Assembly: GCA_910584935.1 (NCBI GenBank)
Contig: CAJUDU010000007.1
Coordinates: 1 to 64,000 of the forward strand
DNA from: an uncultured Butyricicoccus sp.
GTDB taxonomy: Bacteria > Bacillota > Clostridia > Oscillospirales > Butyricicoccaceae
Reading direction: 5' to 3'
DNA length: 64,000 nt
Shown here: positions 52,103 through 61,634 of the stretch, one piece after another
How the letters are laid out: each line of letters begins with the position of its first letter
Numbering within the stretch: the first letter of the stretch is position 1
Translations under genes and position numbers: made by a program
Notes under the pieces: generated by a model
The model's input: only the letters and a program-made list of their open reading frames with translations
What the model was told of the DNA's origin: nothing
Databases searched by the model: none

Positions 52103-53191
52103 ATGACGGATGAAGCGCTGATGCGGTGTGCCATTGCGCTGGCAGAGCGCGGCGCGGGCTGGGTGAGTCCAAATCCATTGGTAGGTGCAGTGGTTGTAAA
52201 AAATGGGCATATTATTGGGGAGGGCTGGCATGAACGCTGTGGCGGGCTGCATGCCGAGCGCAACGCGCTGGCGGCTTGCACGGAAGATCCGGCAGGCGGT
52301 ACGATTTATGTCACCTTAGAGCCATGCTGCCACCATGGGCGCACGCCGCCCTGTACCCAAGCAATTATCGCGGCAGGGTTATCGCGGGTGGTTTATGGGT
52401 CATTCGACCCAAATCCACAGGTCAGCGGCAAAGGCGCCATGCAGCTCAGACAGGCGGGCATTACCGTGGAAGGTGGGTTTTTACAGCAGGAATGCGATGC
52501 GTTAAACCCGATATTTTTTCATTATATTACGCATAAGACGCCGTTTGTGTCGCTCAAGTATGCCATGACGGCAGATGGCAAGATTGCCTGCTATACTGGT
52601 GAGTCCAAATGGGTGACAGGTGAAGCGGCACGGGATTATGTGCAGCAGTTACGGCATCAGCATCGTGGCATTTTAGCAGGCATAGGCACGGTACTTGCCG
52701 ACGACCCATTGCTGACTTGCCGCATGGAAGGCGGGCGCAATCCGGTGCGGATTATTTGCGACAGCAAATTGCGCATCCCAATGAATTGCCAGCTTTGCAA
52801 AACTGCGCAGCATATCCCATTGATTATAACAACGGCTTGTGAAAATCCGGAAAAAACAGCGGCATTGCAGCGTTGTGGCGCAAAGGTTTGGTATTTGCCG
52901 GGGCAGGATGGCAAAGTGGATTTAGTAGGGCTGATGCAGCGGCTTGGCGAATGTGAAATTGACAGTGTGCTTGCCGAAGGCGGCGGCACATTGCATGAAG
53001 CGTTGTTGTCTGCTGGGTTATGGCAGCGAGTTTATGCGTTTGTAGCGCCCAAGATATTTGGCGGGCAGGATGCGAAAACGCCGGTAGAAGGTATGGGTGT
53101 TGCGTCCCCAAAACAGGCATACCGGTTAAAATTAATGGATATTCAGCATTTTGGGTGCGATTTACTGCTGACCTATGACAGGGAGGGCTGA
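52103..53191 (+). CDS. ribD: Bifunctional riboflavin deaminase/reductase
   Basis: Second and third steps of riboflavin synthesis. The deaminase domain (about 1-145) carries the zinc motif HAERNAL and PCCHHGRTPPC; the reductase domain follows with VLADDPLLT and the pyrimidine-binding LAEGGGTLHEAL. It is 362 aa, normal length. The ATG at 52103 is chosen since it starts the conserved MTDEALMRCAI; in-frame codons before it lie in the riboswitch. It ends TGATG-overlapping with ribE. Confidence 0.95.
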   Translation: MTDEALMRCAIALAERGAGWVSPNPLVGAVVVKNGHIIGEGWHERCGGLHAERNALAACTEDPAGGTIYVTLEPCCHHGRTPPCTQAIIAAGLSRVVYGSFDPNPQVSGKGAMQLRQAGITVEGGFLQQECDALNPIFFHYITHKTPFVSLKYAMTADGKIACYTGESKWVTGEAARDYVQQLRHQHRGILAGIGTVLADDPLLTCRMEGGRNPVRIICDSKLRIPMNCQLCKTAQHIPLIITTACENPEKTAALQRCGAKVWYLPGQDGKVDLVGLMQRLGECEIDSVLAEGGGTLHEALLSAGLWQRVYAFVAPKIFGGQDAKTPVEGMGVASPKQAYRLKLMDIQHFGCDLLLTYDREG

Positions 53192-53832
53192 TGGTTTTGT
53201 TTACTGGAATTATTGAGGAAGTTGGCACTGTGCGCCGGGTTTCCCCGGCACAGGGTGTGATTGAAATCCAGGCACAAACCGTGCTTGCAGGCACCCGCAT
53301 TGGCGACAGTATCGCGGTCAATGGCGTATGCCTGACCGTTACCGCGTTAAAGCCGGATGGTTTTACGGCGGATGTTATGGCAGAAACCTTGCGCCGGTCG
53401 GCGCTTGGCAGTTTGACAAGCGGCAGCCAGGTGGATTTGGAACGTGCTATGCCAGCGGACGGGCGTTTTGGCGGGCATATTGTTTCGGGGCATATTGATG
53501 GTACTGGTGTGATTCAGTCCATGCGGCAGGAGGGCAATGCGGTTTGGGTGACAATTACTGCTCCGGCATTTATTTTGCGGGGCATTGTGGAAAAAGGGTC
53601 GATTGCCATTGATGGCATCAGCCTAACGGTTGCGGCTGTGGATGATGTATCATTTTCGGTGTCGATTATCCCGCATACAGGCGGGCAAACAATCCTGCTA
53701 GATAAAAAAGCAGGGGATATGGTGAATTTAGAAAATGATATCATTGGCAAATATGTGGAACGTTTTTTGCAGCCGCAGGCAAAGCCGGAAAGTGCAATTA
53801 CGATGGAGTTTTTAGCTAAACATGGTTTTTGA
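53191..53832 (+). CDS. ribE: Riboflavin synthase alpha subunit
   Basis: Dismutates two lumazine molecules to riboflavin. Two lumazine-binding repeats of about 95 residues (first starting LFTGIIEEVG, second near SGHIDGTG) are visible. Length 213 aa is typical. It overlaps the ribD stop by one base (TGATG), implying translational coupling. Confidence 0.95.
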   Translation: MVLFTGIIEEVGTVRRVSPAQGVIEIQAQTVLAGTRIGDSIAVNGVCLTVTALKPDGFTADVMAETLRRSALGSLTSGSQVDLERAMPADGRFGGHIVSGHIDGTGVIQSMRQEGNAVWVTITAPAFILRGIVEKGSIAIDGISLTVAAVDDVSFSVSIIPHTGGQTILLDKKAGDMVNLENDIIGKYVERFLQPQAKPESAITMEFLAKHGF

Positions 53833-53871
53833 GAGCATATGTTTTATGTTTAGAAAGGTTGGAATTTATCA

Positions 53872-55080
53872 GTGGAATATCAGTATAATACAATAGAAGA
53901 AGCATTGGAAGAATTGCGTGCAGGACGGGTTATTTTATCGATTGATGACCCTGACCGTGAAAATGAAGGCGATTTGATTTGTGCGGCACAATTTGCCACA
54001 ACAGAAAATGTAAATTTCATGGCAAAAAACGCGAAAGGGTTAATTTGTACGCCAATGAGTGAAGAAATCGCGTTACGGCTTGGGCTGGAACAGATGGTTA
54101 AGGTGAATACGGATAATCATAGCACAGCGTTTACGGTATCGGTTGACCATGTGAATACAACAACGGGGATTTCGGCGGAAGAACGTGGGTACACCTGCCG
54201 GATGTGTGTTGACCCAGCAACAAAGCCAGAGGATTTACGCCGTCCAGGCCATGTATTCCCATTAGTAGCGCGTGCAGGCGGCGTACTCACCCGCAATGGG
54301 CATACTGAAGCAACCGTGGATTTATGCCGTTTGGCGGGGCTTGACCAATGTGGGTTATGTTGTGAAATCATGCGGGAAGACGGCACGATGATGCGGACTT
54401 CTGAACTGCTGGAAAAGGCAAAAGAATGGGGCATCAAAGTGATTACCATTAAGGATTTGCAGGATTATTGCCGCCGCCATGATAAACACGTCATTTGCGA
54501 AGCAAATGCAAAAATGCCTACCCGTTATGGGGAATTTCGGATTTATGGTTATGTCAATGATTTGACAGGGGAGCATCATGTTGCGCTGGTTAAAGGGGAT
54601 ATTGGCGATGGCAAAAACCTTTTATGCCGGGTGCATTCGGAATGTTTAACAGGGGATGTTTTTGGTTCCCGCCGGTGTGACTGTGGGCAGCAGCTTGCGG
54701 CAGCAATGCAGCAGATTGAACGTGAAGGGCGCGGCGTATTGCTGTATATGCGACAGGAAGGGCGCGGCATTGGGTTGATTAACAAGCTGAAGGCATATGA
54801 ATTGCAGGAACGCGGCTGGGATACGGTAGAAGCCAATGTGAAATTAGGTTTTGCGCCGGATTTACGTGAATATTGGATTGGTGCACAGATTTTACAGGAT
54901 TTAGGCGCTCGCGAATTGCGTTTGCTGACCAATAACCCAGAAAAAATTTATGGGTTAGATGGGTTTGGTGTAGAAATTACAGAGCGAGTACCGATAGAAA
55001 TTGCCCCACAGGAAGACGATGCATTTTATCTGCGCACCAAGCAAACCAAGATGGGGCATTTATTGAGTCAAGTTATGTAA
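53872..55080 (+). CDS. ribBA: DHBP synthase / GTP cyclohydrolase II
   Basis: Two-domain protein supplying both substrates of riboflavin. The DHBP synthase domain (about 1-200) has [10 protein letters not shown] and RNGHTEA; the cyclohydrolase II domain (about 205-402) has the zinc cysteines in [20 protein letters not shown], and GRGIGLINK. Start is a GTG at 53872, some way after AAAGG. It has normal length. Confidence 0.95.
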   Translation: MEYQYNTIEEALEELRAGRVILSIDDPDRENEGDLICAAQFATTENVNFMAKNAKGLICTPMSEEIALRLGLEQMVKVNTDNHSTAFTVSVDHVNTTTGISAEERGYTCRMCVDPATKPEDLRRPGHVFPLVARAGGVLTRNGHTEATVDLCRLAGLDQCGLCCEIMREDGTMMRTSELLEKAKEWGIKVITIKDLQDYCRRHDKHVICEANAKMPTRYGEFRIYGYVNDLTGEHHVALVKGDIGDGKNLLCRVHSECLTGDVFGSRRCDCGQQLAAAMQQIEREGRGVLLYMRQEGRGIGLINKLKAYELQERGWDTVEANVKLGFAPDLREYWIGAQILQDLGARELRLLTNNPEKIYGLDGFGVEITERVPIEIAPQEDDAFYLRTKQTKMGHLLSQVM

Positions 55081-55127
55081 ACTTGATGAAATAGCAAGAA
55101 AATTAAAAAAATAACGGAGGCTGAATG

Positions 55128-55589
55128 ATGAAAATTCTTGAAGGAAAATTACTTGCTGAAGGCATGAAAATTGGCATTGTTGCGGCGCGGTTCAATGAAT
55201 TTATTGTATCCAAGCTGCTGAGTGGTGCAGAAGACGCATTAATCCGCCATGGTGCAAATGGTGATGATATTACGGTGGCATGGGTACCGGGGGCATTTGA
55301 GATCCCGACTGCTGCGCAGAAGATGGCGAAATCCGGCAAATATGATGCGGTGATTTGTCTTGGCGCAGTAATTCGCGGTTCGACCAGCCATTATGATTAT
55401 GTATGCAATGAAGTTTCAAAGGGTGTCGCGCATATTGCATTAGAAACCGGTGTTCCGACGTTATTTGGCGTCGTTACGACAGAGAATATTGAACAGGCAA
55501 TTGAACGTGCCGGCACAAAAGCGGGCAACAAAGGCTATGATGCTGCAATGGCAGCGATTGAAATGGTCAGCCTGTCCCGTCTGCTTTAA
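55128..55589 (+). CDS. ribH: 6,7-dimethyl-8-ribityllumazine synthase
   Basis: Beta subunit of the riboflavin synthase complex, 153 aa, forming lumazine from the pyrimidine and DHBP. Motifs VAARFNEF (about 16), VPGAFEIP (about 48) and [14 protein letters not shown] (about 75) are diagnostic. Of two tandem ATGs (55125 and 55128) the second has better spacing (7 nt) from GGAGG. It is the last gene of the rib operon. Confidence 0.95.
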   Translation: MKILEGKLLAEGMKIGIVAARFNEFIVSKLLSGAEDALIRHGANGDDITVAWVPGAFEIPTAAQKMAKSGKYDAVICLGAVIRGSTSHYDYVCNEVSKGVAHIALETGVPTLFGVVTTENIEQAIERAGTKAGNKGYDAAMAAIEMVSLSRLL

Positions 55590-55590
55590 C

Positions 55591-55735
55591 CTACTTTCTT
55601 TTGGGAAAAAGAAAGTAGGACAAAGAAAACCCTTTTCCGCCGCTGCACGCCGCGGCGGGGGTGCAGCTTTACCCTGTGCGGAGGCGGTACGCCGCTCGCT
55701 CGCTGCCCTATCCCCGCACAAGCGCGGTATGTAAC
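55591..55735 (+). repeat. Intergenic repeat-like element
   Basis: Starts with a stem CCTACTTTCTTTT / AAAAGAAAGTAGG (55591-55620), which may terminate the rib operon, then a GC-rich region with GCCGCTGCACGCCGCGGC and CCGCTCGCTCGC. This type of hairpin occurs repeatedly in gut Clostridia (general recollection). No gene is seen between 55590 and 55921. Confidence 0.45.
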
Positions 55736-55792
55736 CTATTTGTGCTCATATCTTAATGATTGGGAGCTTTTTTGTGCATCCCACTCCTTTCC

Positions 55793-55826
55793 AAGCCCCC
55801 TGCCACGTCCCGGCAGGGGGCTTTTA
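55793..55826 (+). terminator. Terminator in the ribH-PadR gap
   Basis: AAGCCCCCTGCC (55793-55804) and GGCAGGGGGCTT (55812-55823) with T4. Confidence 0.8.
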
Positions 55827-55867
55827 TTGTTCATAAAGTGTTTACAGTGTAAGGCGTATAATAATAG

Positions 55868-55896
55868 TTGACAGATAATATTATATGCGGTATAGT
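55868..55896 (+). promoter_or_regulatory. Promoter of the PadR-PspC operon
   Basis: TTGACA (55868-55873), 17-bp spacer, TATAGT (55891-55896). Confidence 0.8.
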
Positions 55897-55921
55897 ATAA
55901 GCATAAAGCGAGGTGAGCCTA

Positions 55922-56230
55922 ATGCCATTTCCTGTTTCTTCCTCATTGCTCGATGCCATTGTACTCGCAATTGTTTCCCGTGAAGATACGTATGGCTACC
56001 GTATTACCCAAGATGTGCGGCAAGTGATGGATATTTCAGAATCAACCCTTTACCCCGTATTGCGGCGGCTGCTGAAAAATGGATGTCTGTCTACCCATGA
56101 CCAGGCAGTAGAGGGCAGGATTCGACGTTATTACCGCATTACGCCGCTTGGGCGGATGCGCTTGGCAGAAGCGCTGAAAGACTGGGCAATGTATCGTGAT
56201 TCTATTGAAAAAGTCTTTTTTGGAGGGTAA
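55922..56230 (+). CDS. PadR-family transcriptional regulator
   Basis: Winged-helix regulator, 102 aa. The N-terminal LDAIVLAIVSREDTYGYRI, ESTLYPVLRRLLKNGCL and RRYYRITPLGR are the PadR signature. Start ATG 55922 has GAGGTGA 5 bp upstream; GTG 55913 is possible. It probably represses its own operon of envelope genes. Confidence 0.92.
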   Translation: MPFPVSSSLLDAIVLAIVSREDTYGYRITQDVRQVMDISESTLYPVLRRLLKNGCLSTHDQAVEGRIRRYYRITPLGRMRLAEALKDWAMYRDSIEKVFFGG

Positions 56231-56236
56231 AAAACG

Positions 56237-56872
56237 ATGGATAAAAAGGATTTTTTCGCTGAACTGAGGCGTGCGCTTTCTGGGCTTCCGTCTGAGGAAC
56301 GCGACAATGTGTTAAAATATTATGAGGATTATTTTCTGGACGCTGAAGGCGAAAGCGATGCAGAAATTATCCGCGGGCTGGGCGACCCGCAGAAAATTGC
56401 AGCGGATATCTTAAAGGAATACCGGGATTTACAGCCGCATTCCTGGCAGAAAAACACAGCCCCACCGCCTCGCCGCTGGAAAGGCATCAGCCCTTGGCTG
56501 CTGCTTGTGCTGGTGGTGTTTGCCATCCCAATTGGCATCCCACTTGTTATAGGGCTTGGCGCCACGTTGCTTGGCATTCTCATTTCCATCATCGCGTTTA
56601 TCGTTGCGATAGTCATTGTCGCGTTTGCCGTGCCTGCGGCGCTCGCGATAACAGGTATCGCGCTGCTTGGGCTGAGTTTCTGCATATGGGGCGATCCGGC
56701 ATCCGCTTTGATGATGGTTGGCGGTGGTTTTGTCTGTCTTGCCCTTGGCGGGTTGGCAGGGCTGCTGCTGGTCAAATTATGTTTATTGTTTGTGCCGCCG
56801 CTTTTCCGTTGGTTTGTTGCGCTGCTGCGCTGGCCTATTGATAAACTGCGGGTTGCATTCCGGCGGGGCTGA
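56237..56872 (+). CDS. DUF1700/HAAS-domain membrane protein
   Basis: 211-aa protein. The N-terminal HAAS domain (about 1-65) shows FFAELRRALSGLP, DNVLKYYEDYF and IIRGLGDPQKIA; three or so hydrophobic helices follow (about 95-200). This family is regularly found after PadR genes and with DUF4097 proteins, and is thought to bind the regulator at the membrane (inference). It starts 6 bp after the padR stop. Confidence 0.88.
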   Translation: MDKKDFFAELRRALSGLPSEERDNVLKYYEDYFLDAEGESDAEIIRGLGDPQKIAADILKEYRDLQPHSWQKNTAPPPRRWKGISPWLLLVLVVFAIPIGIPLVIGLGATLLGILISIIAFIVAIVIVAFAVPAALAITGIALLGLSFCIWGDPASALMMVGGGFVCLALGGLAGLLLVKLCLLFVPPLFRWFVALLRWPIDKLRVAFRRG

Positions 56873-56903
56873 AAAATTTCATCTTGTGGAGGTATGATGT
56901 TTT

Positions 56904-57794
56904 ATGAAATTGATGGTGAAAATTTGTGTGGCAATCCTGGTTGTTGGGTTGGTGCTTGGTGTTGTAGGGCATATGGCAGGTGGGCAGTTATATGCCTATA
57001 TGGATGATGAATTGATGCCGTTGCGCTGGCAAAGTTGGCATGATGATGACGGTTGGCACTTTGGGTTTATGGACAGCCAGTATAAGCGCTGGGATCGTTG
57101 GAGCAGCAATGTGGCAGATCATGTGGAGGCGGTAGTAGAAGATACAATGGATGATGTAACCAGTCATGTGCCATTTTTCGGCGGCTGGAATTTTCATCAT
57201 GATGCGCCCAACGTGGCGCATCATCTGCCGGATATCGGTGATATTGGTGATGCGGAACTGGATACCCACGCGTTGGAGTTTGATCTTGCTTATGGCAATT
57301 ATAAAATTATCACAGGCAGTGCATATACAATTGCAGGAGATGCTGCGGATGAAATTGAGTGTTGGTTTGAAGATGGCTGCTACTATATCCGAGCAGACAG
57401 TAAAAAACTGAAAAATAAAGAAATTACCATTGCAATCCCGGATGGCACGTATTATGATGAAATAAAAATGGATGTCGGGGCGGCAGCGGTAAAGGTATCC
57501 AAACTTGCCTGTGATGAACTGGACATGGACTTAGGTGTAGGGTCACTGAATATTGGGCTGCTGGATGCGCAAAAGATTGATATTAATTGTGGCGTTGGGG
57601 ATGGCGGCTTTACGCTTGCAGGCAGCCGAGAAGATTATACCATTGATGCCGAATGTGCCATGGGCACGTTGAATATCGACAAAAAACCGTTTTTAACCGG
57701 GATTGCGGGTACATCCAGCACCGGGCATGGTGCGCGAGAAGTGGATGTTGAATGTGGTGTAGGTGTGATTGACTTGTATTTTGAACATGGATAA
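56904..57794 (+). CDS. DUF4097 beta-strand repeat protein
   Basis: 296-aa envelope protein with a single N-terminal hydrophobic helix (about 5-25) and a C-terminal beta-solenoid-like region (about 125-296) of the DUF4097 type: repeated YNYKIITGS, AVKVSKLACDELD and GVGSLNIG turns. An acidic, Trp-rich segment (about 40-75) precedes it. It is downstream of the HAAS protein; role unknown. Confidence 0.82.
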   Translation: MKLMVKICVAILVVGLVLGVVGHMAGGQLYAYMDDELMPLRWQSWHDDDGWHFGFMDSQYKRWDRWSSNVADHVEAVVEDTMDDVTSHVPFFGGWNFHHDAPNVAHHLPDIGDIGDAELDTHALEFDLAYGNYKIITGSAYTIAGDAADEIECWFEDGCYYIRADSKKLKNKEITIAIPDGTYYDEIKMDVGAAAVKVSKLACDELDMDLGVGSLNIGLLDAQKIDINCGVGDGGFTLAGSREDYTIDAECAMGTLNIDKKPFLTGIAGTSSTGHGAREVDVECGVGVIDLYFEHG

Positions 57795-57815
57795 TATCAG
57801 GAGGAATGTTTTGTT

Positions 57816-58010
57816 ATGAATGGCAAACGGTTATACCGCAGCTTGCGGGATCGGATGTTATGCGGCGTATGCGGCGGCATTGGGGAATATTTTAACATAG
57901 ACCCGACACTGGTACGGCTGCTGGCAGTGGTGATTTGTGTATGCAGTTGTTCCAGTGGGCTGATTGCATATATCATCGCGGCAATTATTATTCCCGAAGA
58001 AGCATCTTAA
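57816..58010 (+). CDS. PspC-domain membrane protein
   Basis: 64-aa protein with the PspC/GtrA-like signature MLCGVCGGIGEYFNIDPTLVR (residues 14-34) and a C-terminal hydrophobic helix. PspC proteins act in membrane stress sensing. It is the last gene of the PadR operon, with a good AGGAGG and a terminator after it. Confidence 0.9.
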   Translation: MNGKRLYRSLRDRMLCGVCGGIGEYFNIDPTLVRLLAVVICVCSCSSGLIAYIIAAIIIPEEAS

Positions 58011-58022
58011 AAAAACAAATGC

Positions 58023-58063
58023 AGCGAGGCGCTTACGGATAGAACCGTAAGTGCCTCGCTTTA
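58023..58063 (+). terminator. Terminator of the PadR-PspC operon
   Basis: AGCGAGGC (58023-58030) and GCCTCGCT (58053-58060), extended inward by CTTACGG/CCGTAAG. Confidence 0.8.
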
Positions 58064-58234
58064 TGGACTGGCGAAATAGACAAACGTTTTGTACGCAAAC
58101 AAACTAAAATAATCACTTTTTCACAAACCTTCATTTTTTCGAAAAAAATCGTAAAAATAAAGAGGGTTTTATGATGTCCACTGCGTATTGATATTATATA
58201 GGTGTTTCCCGAAGACAAGGGAGGGATATCTGTT

Positions 58235-59236
58235 ATGACCATCCGCGAACGGACAGAAGCGCAGGAAAACCACACATTATGCGGTTGGGCAACCCTTGCC
58301 GCCGCATCCAAAGGGCGGCAGCGCAGCCTGCCCGATTGCCCGAATCGGACTTGTTTTCAGCGTGACCGTGACCGTATTATTCATTCAAAATCATTCCGCC
58401 GGCTGTCTAACAAGACACAGGTATTTATTTCGCCGGAAGGCGACCATTATCGCGCACGGCTTACCCACACCTTGGAAGTGGCGCAAATTGGGCGTACCGT
58501 TGCGCGAGCCTTGCGGCTGAATGAGGATTTAACCGAGGCCATTGCATTAGGGCATGACCTTGGGCATACGCCCTTTGGCCATGCGGGAGAATCCGCACTC
58601 AATGAAGTTTGCCCGGAAGGATTCCGCCATAATGAACAAAGTTTGCGTATGGTAGACCGGATCGAAAATTTGAACCTGACATGGGAAGTGCGGGATGGTA
58701 TCATCTGCCATACCGGTGCCCGCAAGGCGGCAACGCCCGAAGGGCGGATTATTCATTTTGCCGACCGCATTGCATATATTAACCATGATATTGATGATGC
58801 AATCCGCGGCGGGCTGCTGCGGCATGAGGAAATTCCAACCCAATTGCGTACAGCGCTTGGCGAAACCCATGGCAAGCGGATTGATACGCTGGTGACAGCA
58901 ATGATTGATTATGGCGAAAAAAAACAGCAAATCGGCATGGATAAAGCGATTTTAGATGCCATGTTGGAACTGCGTATTTTTATGTTTGAGCGGGTTTACA
59001 CAGGTACGGCAGCCCAGGCGGATGAGCAGAAAGCCCGTGAAATGTTAAAATCGCTTTACATCTATTATTACAACCATCCGGATGAACTGCCCGGTGATTA
59101 CAGTCGCCTGATGGAAGAAGGCGACAGCCGTGCGCGGGTGACTTGTGATTATATCGCCTGCATGACCGACCGGTATTCCATTGCAGCTTATAAACGGTTA
59201 TTCATTCCGAAAAGCTGGAATAAATTGCAGGAATAA
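58235..59236 (+). CDS. Deoxyguanosinetriphosphate triphosphohydrolase-like protein
   Basis: HD-domain dNTPase, 333 aa. The HD motif residues are seen in RLTHTLEV (about residue 75) and ALGHDLGHTPF (about 105), with Asp at about 175 (HFADRIAYI). It matches the dgt gene that precedes dnaG-rpoD in many Firmicutes. Start ATG 58235 follows AAGGGAGGG. Exact nucleotide preference is not known. Confidence 0.9.
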   Translation: MTIRERTEAQENHTLCGWATLAAASKGRQRSLPDCPNRTCFQRDRDRIIHSKSFRRLSNKTQVFISPEGDHYRARLTHTLEVAQIGRTVARALRLNEDLTEAIALGHDLGHTPFGHAGESALNEVCPEGFRHNEQSLRMVDRIENLNLTWEVRDGIICHTGARKAATPEGRIIHFADRIAYINHDIDDAIRGGLLRHEEIPTQLRTALGETHGKRIDTLVTAMIDYGEKKQQIGMDKAILDAMLELRIFMFERVYTGTAAQADEQKAREMLKSLYIYYYNHPDELPGDYSRLMEEGDSRARVTCDYIACMTDRYSIAAYKRLFIPKSWNKLQE

Positions 59237-59250
59237 GATGGGGCAGACGA

Positions 59251-59772
59251 TTATTTGCGACAGCCATATAAGATATGCGGCATGGTTTTGCCGCGATAAA
59301 CGCGGTTGATCTGCTCCAGTTCAGACATACCAAGTTTTGCCGCAACTTTTCTGGATGCGCTATTTCCCGGGCGGATCTGTGCGGTAAGCAGCGGGGGATG
59401 CAATCGATCAAACGCATACGTTTTGCAGGCTGCGGCGCATTCAAACGCATAGCCTTGGTGCCAAAACGCTTTTGCAAAAATATAGCCGATGCCCAGATAA
59501 TTTTTGTCATTTGCGCTTTCCTGCAAAAGCCCGTATACACCGATAAGCCGTTCTGTATTTTTGCAGATAACAGCCCAATAGCTATAGCCATCTCGGGTAT
59601 AGCGTAGGATATTTTCAGCAATCCAGTCGTGTATTTCATCATCTGTAAATGCGTGCTCCCAAGCATACATAACATTGATATCACCGAGAATAGCTGTCAG
59701 TGCAGCTTGGTCATCTGGGCAAAGCTGACGTAAAATAGTCCGTTCTGTTTCTAAAATTATTTGTGGCTGCAT
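59251..59772 (-). CDS. GNAT acetyltransferase (RimJ/RimL type)
   Basis: 173-aa acetyl-CoA transferase. The N terminus LETERTILRQL and the C-terminal PGNSASRKVAAKLGM are the hallmarks of the RimJ/RimL group. It lies on the minus strand between dgt and dnaG, interrupting the usual dgt-dnaG-rpoD layout. AAGGAG lies before its ATG. Target unknown. Confidence 0.87.
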   Translation of the reverse strand: MQPQIILETERTILRQLCPDDQAALTAILGDINVMYAWEHAFTDDEIHDWIAENILRYTRDGYSYWAVICKNTERLIGVYGLLQESANDKNYLGIGYIFAKAFWHQGYAFECAAACKTYAFDRLHPPLLTAQIRPGNSASRKVAAKLGMSELEQINRVYRGKTMPHILYGCRK

Positions 59773-59873
59773 GGGATATCTCCTTTTTTAGGTATGATAC
59801 AGCAAGGCTATGCAGCTTGTCAAGTGAGGGCGGATGATGTGGTTTTATTTTCTAGCCGGAAGGAGGGATGTGG

Positions 59874-61616
59874 GTGGCGTTTGACCAGTCATTTTTGGAC
59901 GAGCTTGCCGCAAGGAATGATATTTTAGATGTTGTATCACGCTATGTGCAGTTAAAACGCAGCGGCAGCAATTATTTTGGGTTATGTCCTTTTCATAATG
60001 AAAAATCCGCATCGTTTTCGGTTTCGCCGGATAAACAGATTTTCCATTGCTTTGGCTGTGGCGCAGGCGGCGGCGTGGTTTCATTTATCATGCGTGCAGA
60101 AGGGCTGGAATTTCCCGATGCGGTTGCTTTTTTAGCCCAGCAATGCGGCTTGCCTATGCCAGAGGATAAATATAACCCGCAGGCAGGCAGACAGCGTGAA
60201 CGTCTGCTAAATCTGATGCGGGATGCTGCTCGGTTTTATTATGCCGAGCTTTGGAAACCCGAACATAAACCCATCCAGCAGTATTTTGTGGGGCGAGGTT
60301 TGCGAAAACGGGTTATGGATAATTTTGGGCTTGGCTATGCCCCGGATTCGTTTTTTGCAACCATGGACGCCATGCAGGCAAAAGGTTATACAAAAGAAGA
60401 GCTGCTGCGTTGCGGGCTAGCCGCCCGCAGTGAGAAAGGCAACTTATATGATAAGTTCCGCGGGCGGGTGATGTTCCCAATCATTGATTTGCGCGGCAAT
60501 GTGATTGCATTTGGCGGACGGGTGATGGATGATTCCAAACCTAAATATCTCAATTCCCCGGAAACGTCGATTTTCCATAAAGGACGCAACCTGTTTGCCA
60601 TGAATTTGGCGCGTAAAACCAAAAGAGAGTATATTATTCTTGCTGAAGGATATATGGATGTGATTGCCCTGCACCAGGCAGGGTTTGATTGTGCGGTAGC
60701 CTCCCTCGGCACAGCCTTGACCGATGAACAAGCGCGCCTGATTGCCCGCTATGCCAAACATGTCGTTATTTCTTATGATGCTGACCAGGCAGGACAGGCA
60801 GCGTCTCAACGTGCAATTGATATCCTGAAAAAAGCGGATTTATCGGTAAAGGTGCTGAAAATTCCTGGTGCAAAAGACCCGGATGAGTTTATTCGCGAAA
60901 AGGGCGCGGATGCGTTCCGCCGTTTGGTGGAAGGCAGTGCCGATCATAATGCGTACCGGCTGGAAACCATTGCGGCAAAGTTCGATTTGGATGAGGATGA
61001 CCAGCGGATTGATTTCCTGCGGCAGGCAGCCCAGATGCTTGCCACCATTGACAATGCCATAGAACAGGAAATCTATGCCCGGCGCGCTGCCAGCATGGCA
61101 GGCATCAATTATGAAGCGGTGGCGTTGGAAGTGAAACGCGCAGTGGCAATCCGGCGCAAACAGCAGAAAACAGCAAAACGCCGGGAAACTCGTACGCCAG
61201 TGCAAAAGGTGCAGCCGAAAATTCATGCCATGCACTACCCAGATATTGTGTCTGCCCGCGCAGAAGAGGGGATTTTAGCCCTTATTTTTTACGATAATAC
61301 ATTTATTTCGTATTTTTTGGATAAAATAAAGCCTGAGGACTTTACGGCGCCATTTTTGCGCCAGGTTTTTGCGCAGGCAAATGAATTATATGGCGCGGGG
61401 CATCCGGTGACAGTTGCAGCATATGAAGCACAGCTTGACCCAAATGAACTATCATGGCTGGCGCATATCGCGGCACAGCCCATCCCAGCGGAGCGGGAAC
61501 GTGCGGCAGAAGATTACATAAGGAAAATCCAGGAGCAAGCCCTGCACCGGGATATGCAGGGCGCCTCTGAGGATGACCCGCTTCTCGCCAGGGCAAGATT
61601 AAAAGCAAAGAAATAA
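59874..61616 (+). CDS. dnaG: DNA primase
   Basis: Makes RNA primers for replication. Zinc-binding CHC2 domain (CPFHNEKSASF...FHCFGCGAGG, about 36-64), TOPRIM core with LAEGYMDVIAL (about 262) and SYDADQAGQA (about 303), and a C-terminal helicase-binding region. I choose the GTG at 59874, as AAGGAGGG (59860-59867) would be too close to the ATG at 59868. It is 580 aa, in the normal range. It is 18 bp from rpoD. Confidence 0.95.
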   Translation: MAFDQSFLDELAARNDILDVVSRYVQLKRSGSNYFGLCPFHNEKSASFSVSPDKQIFHCFGCGAGGGVVSFIMRAEGLEFPDAVAFLAQQCGLPMPEDKYNPQAGRQRERLLNLMRDAARFYYAELWKPEHKPIQQYFVGRGLRKRVMDNFGLGYAPDSFFATMDAMQAKGYTKEELLRCGLAARSEKGNLYDKFRGRVMFPIIDLRGNVIAFGGRVMDDSKPKYLNSPETSIFHKGRNLFAMNLARKTKREYIILAEGYMDVIALHQAGFDCAVASLGTALTDEQARLIARYAKHVVISYDADQAGQAASQRAIDILKKADLSVKVLKIPGAKDPDEFIREKGADAFRRLVEGSADHNAYRLETIAAKFDLDEDDQRIDFLRQAAQMLATIDNAIEQEIYARRAASMAGINYEAVALEVKRAVAIRRKQQKTAKRRETRTPVQKVQPKIHAMHYPDIVSARAEEGILALIFYDNTFISYFLDKIKPEDFTAPFLRQVFAQANELYGAGHPVTVAAYEAQLDPNELSWLAHIAAQPIPAERERAAEDYIRKIQEQALHRDMQGASEDDPLLARARLKAKK

Positions 61617-61634
61617 TTTTGGAGGTAACAGAGT

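Noticed and set aside
55450..55734. ORF running from ribH into the repeat-like element
   Set aside because: It reads through ribH in another frame and then through GC-rich repeat, without a start signal.
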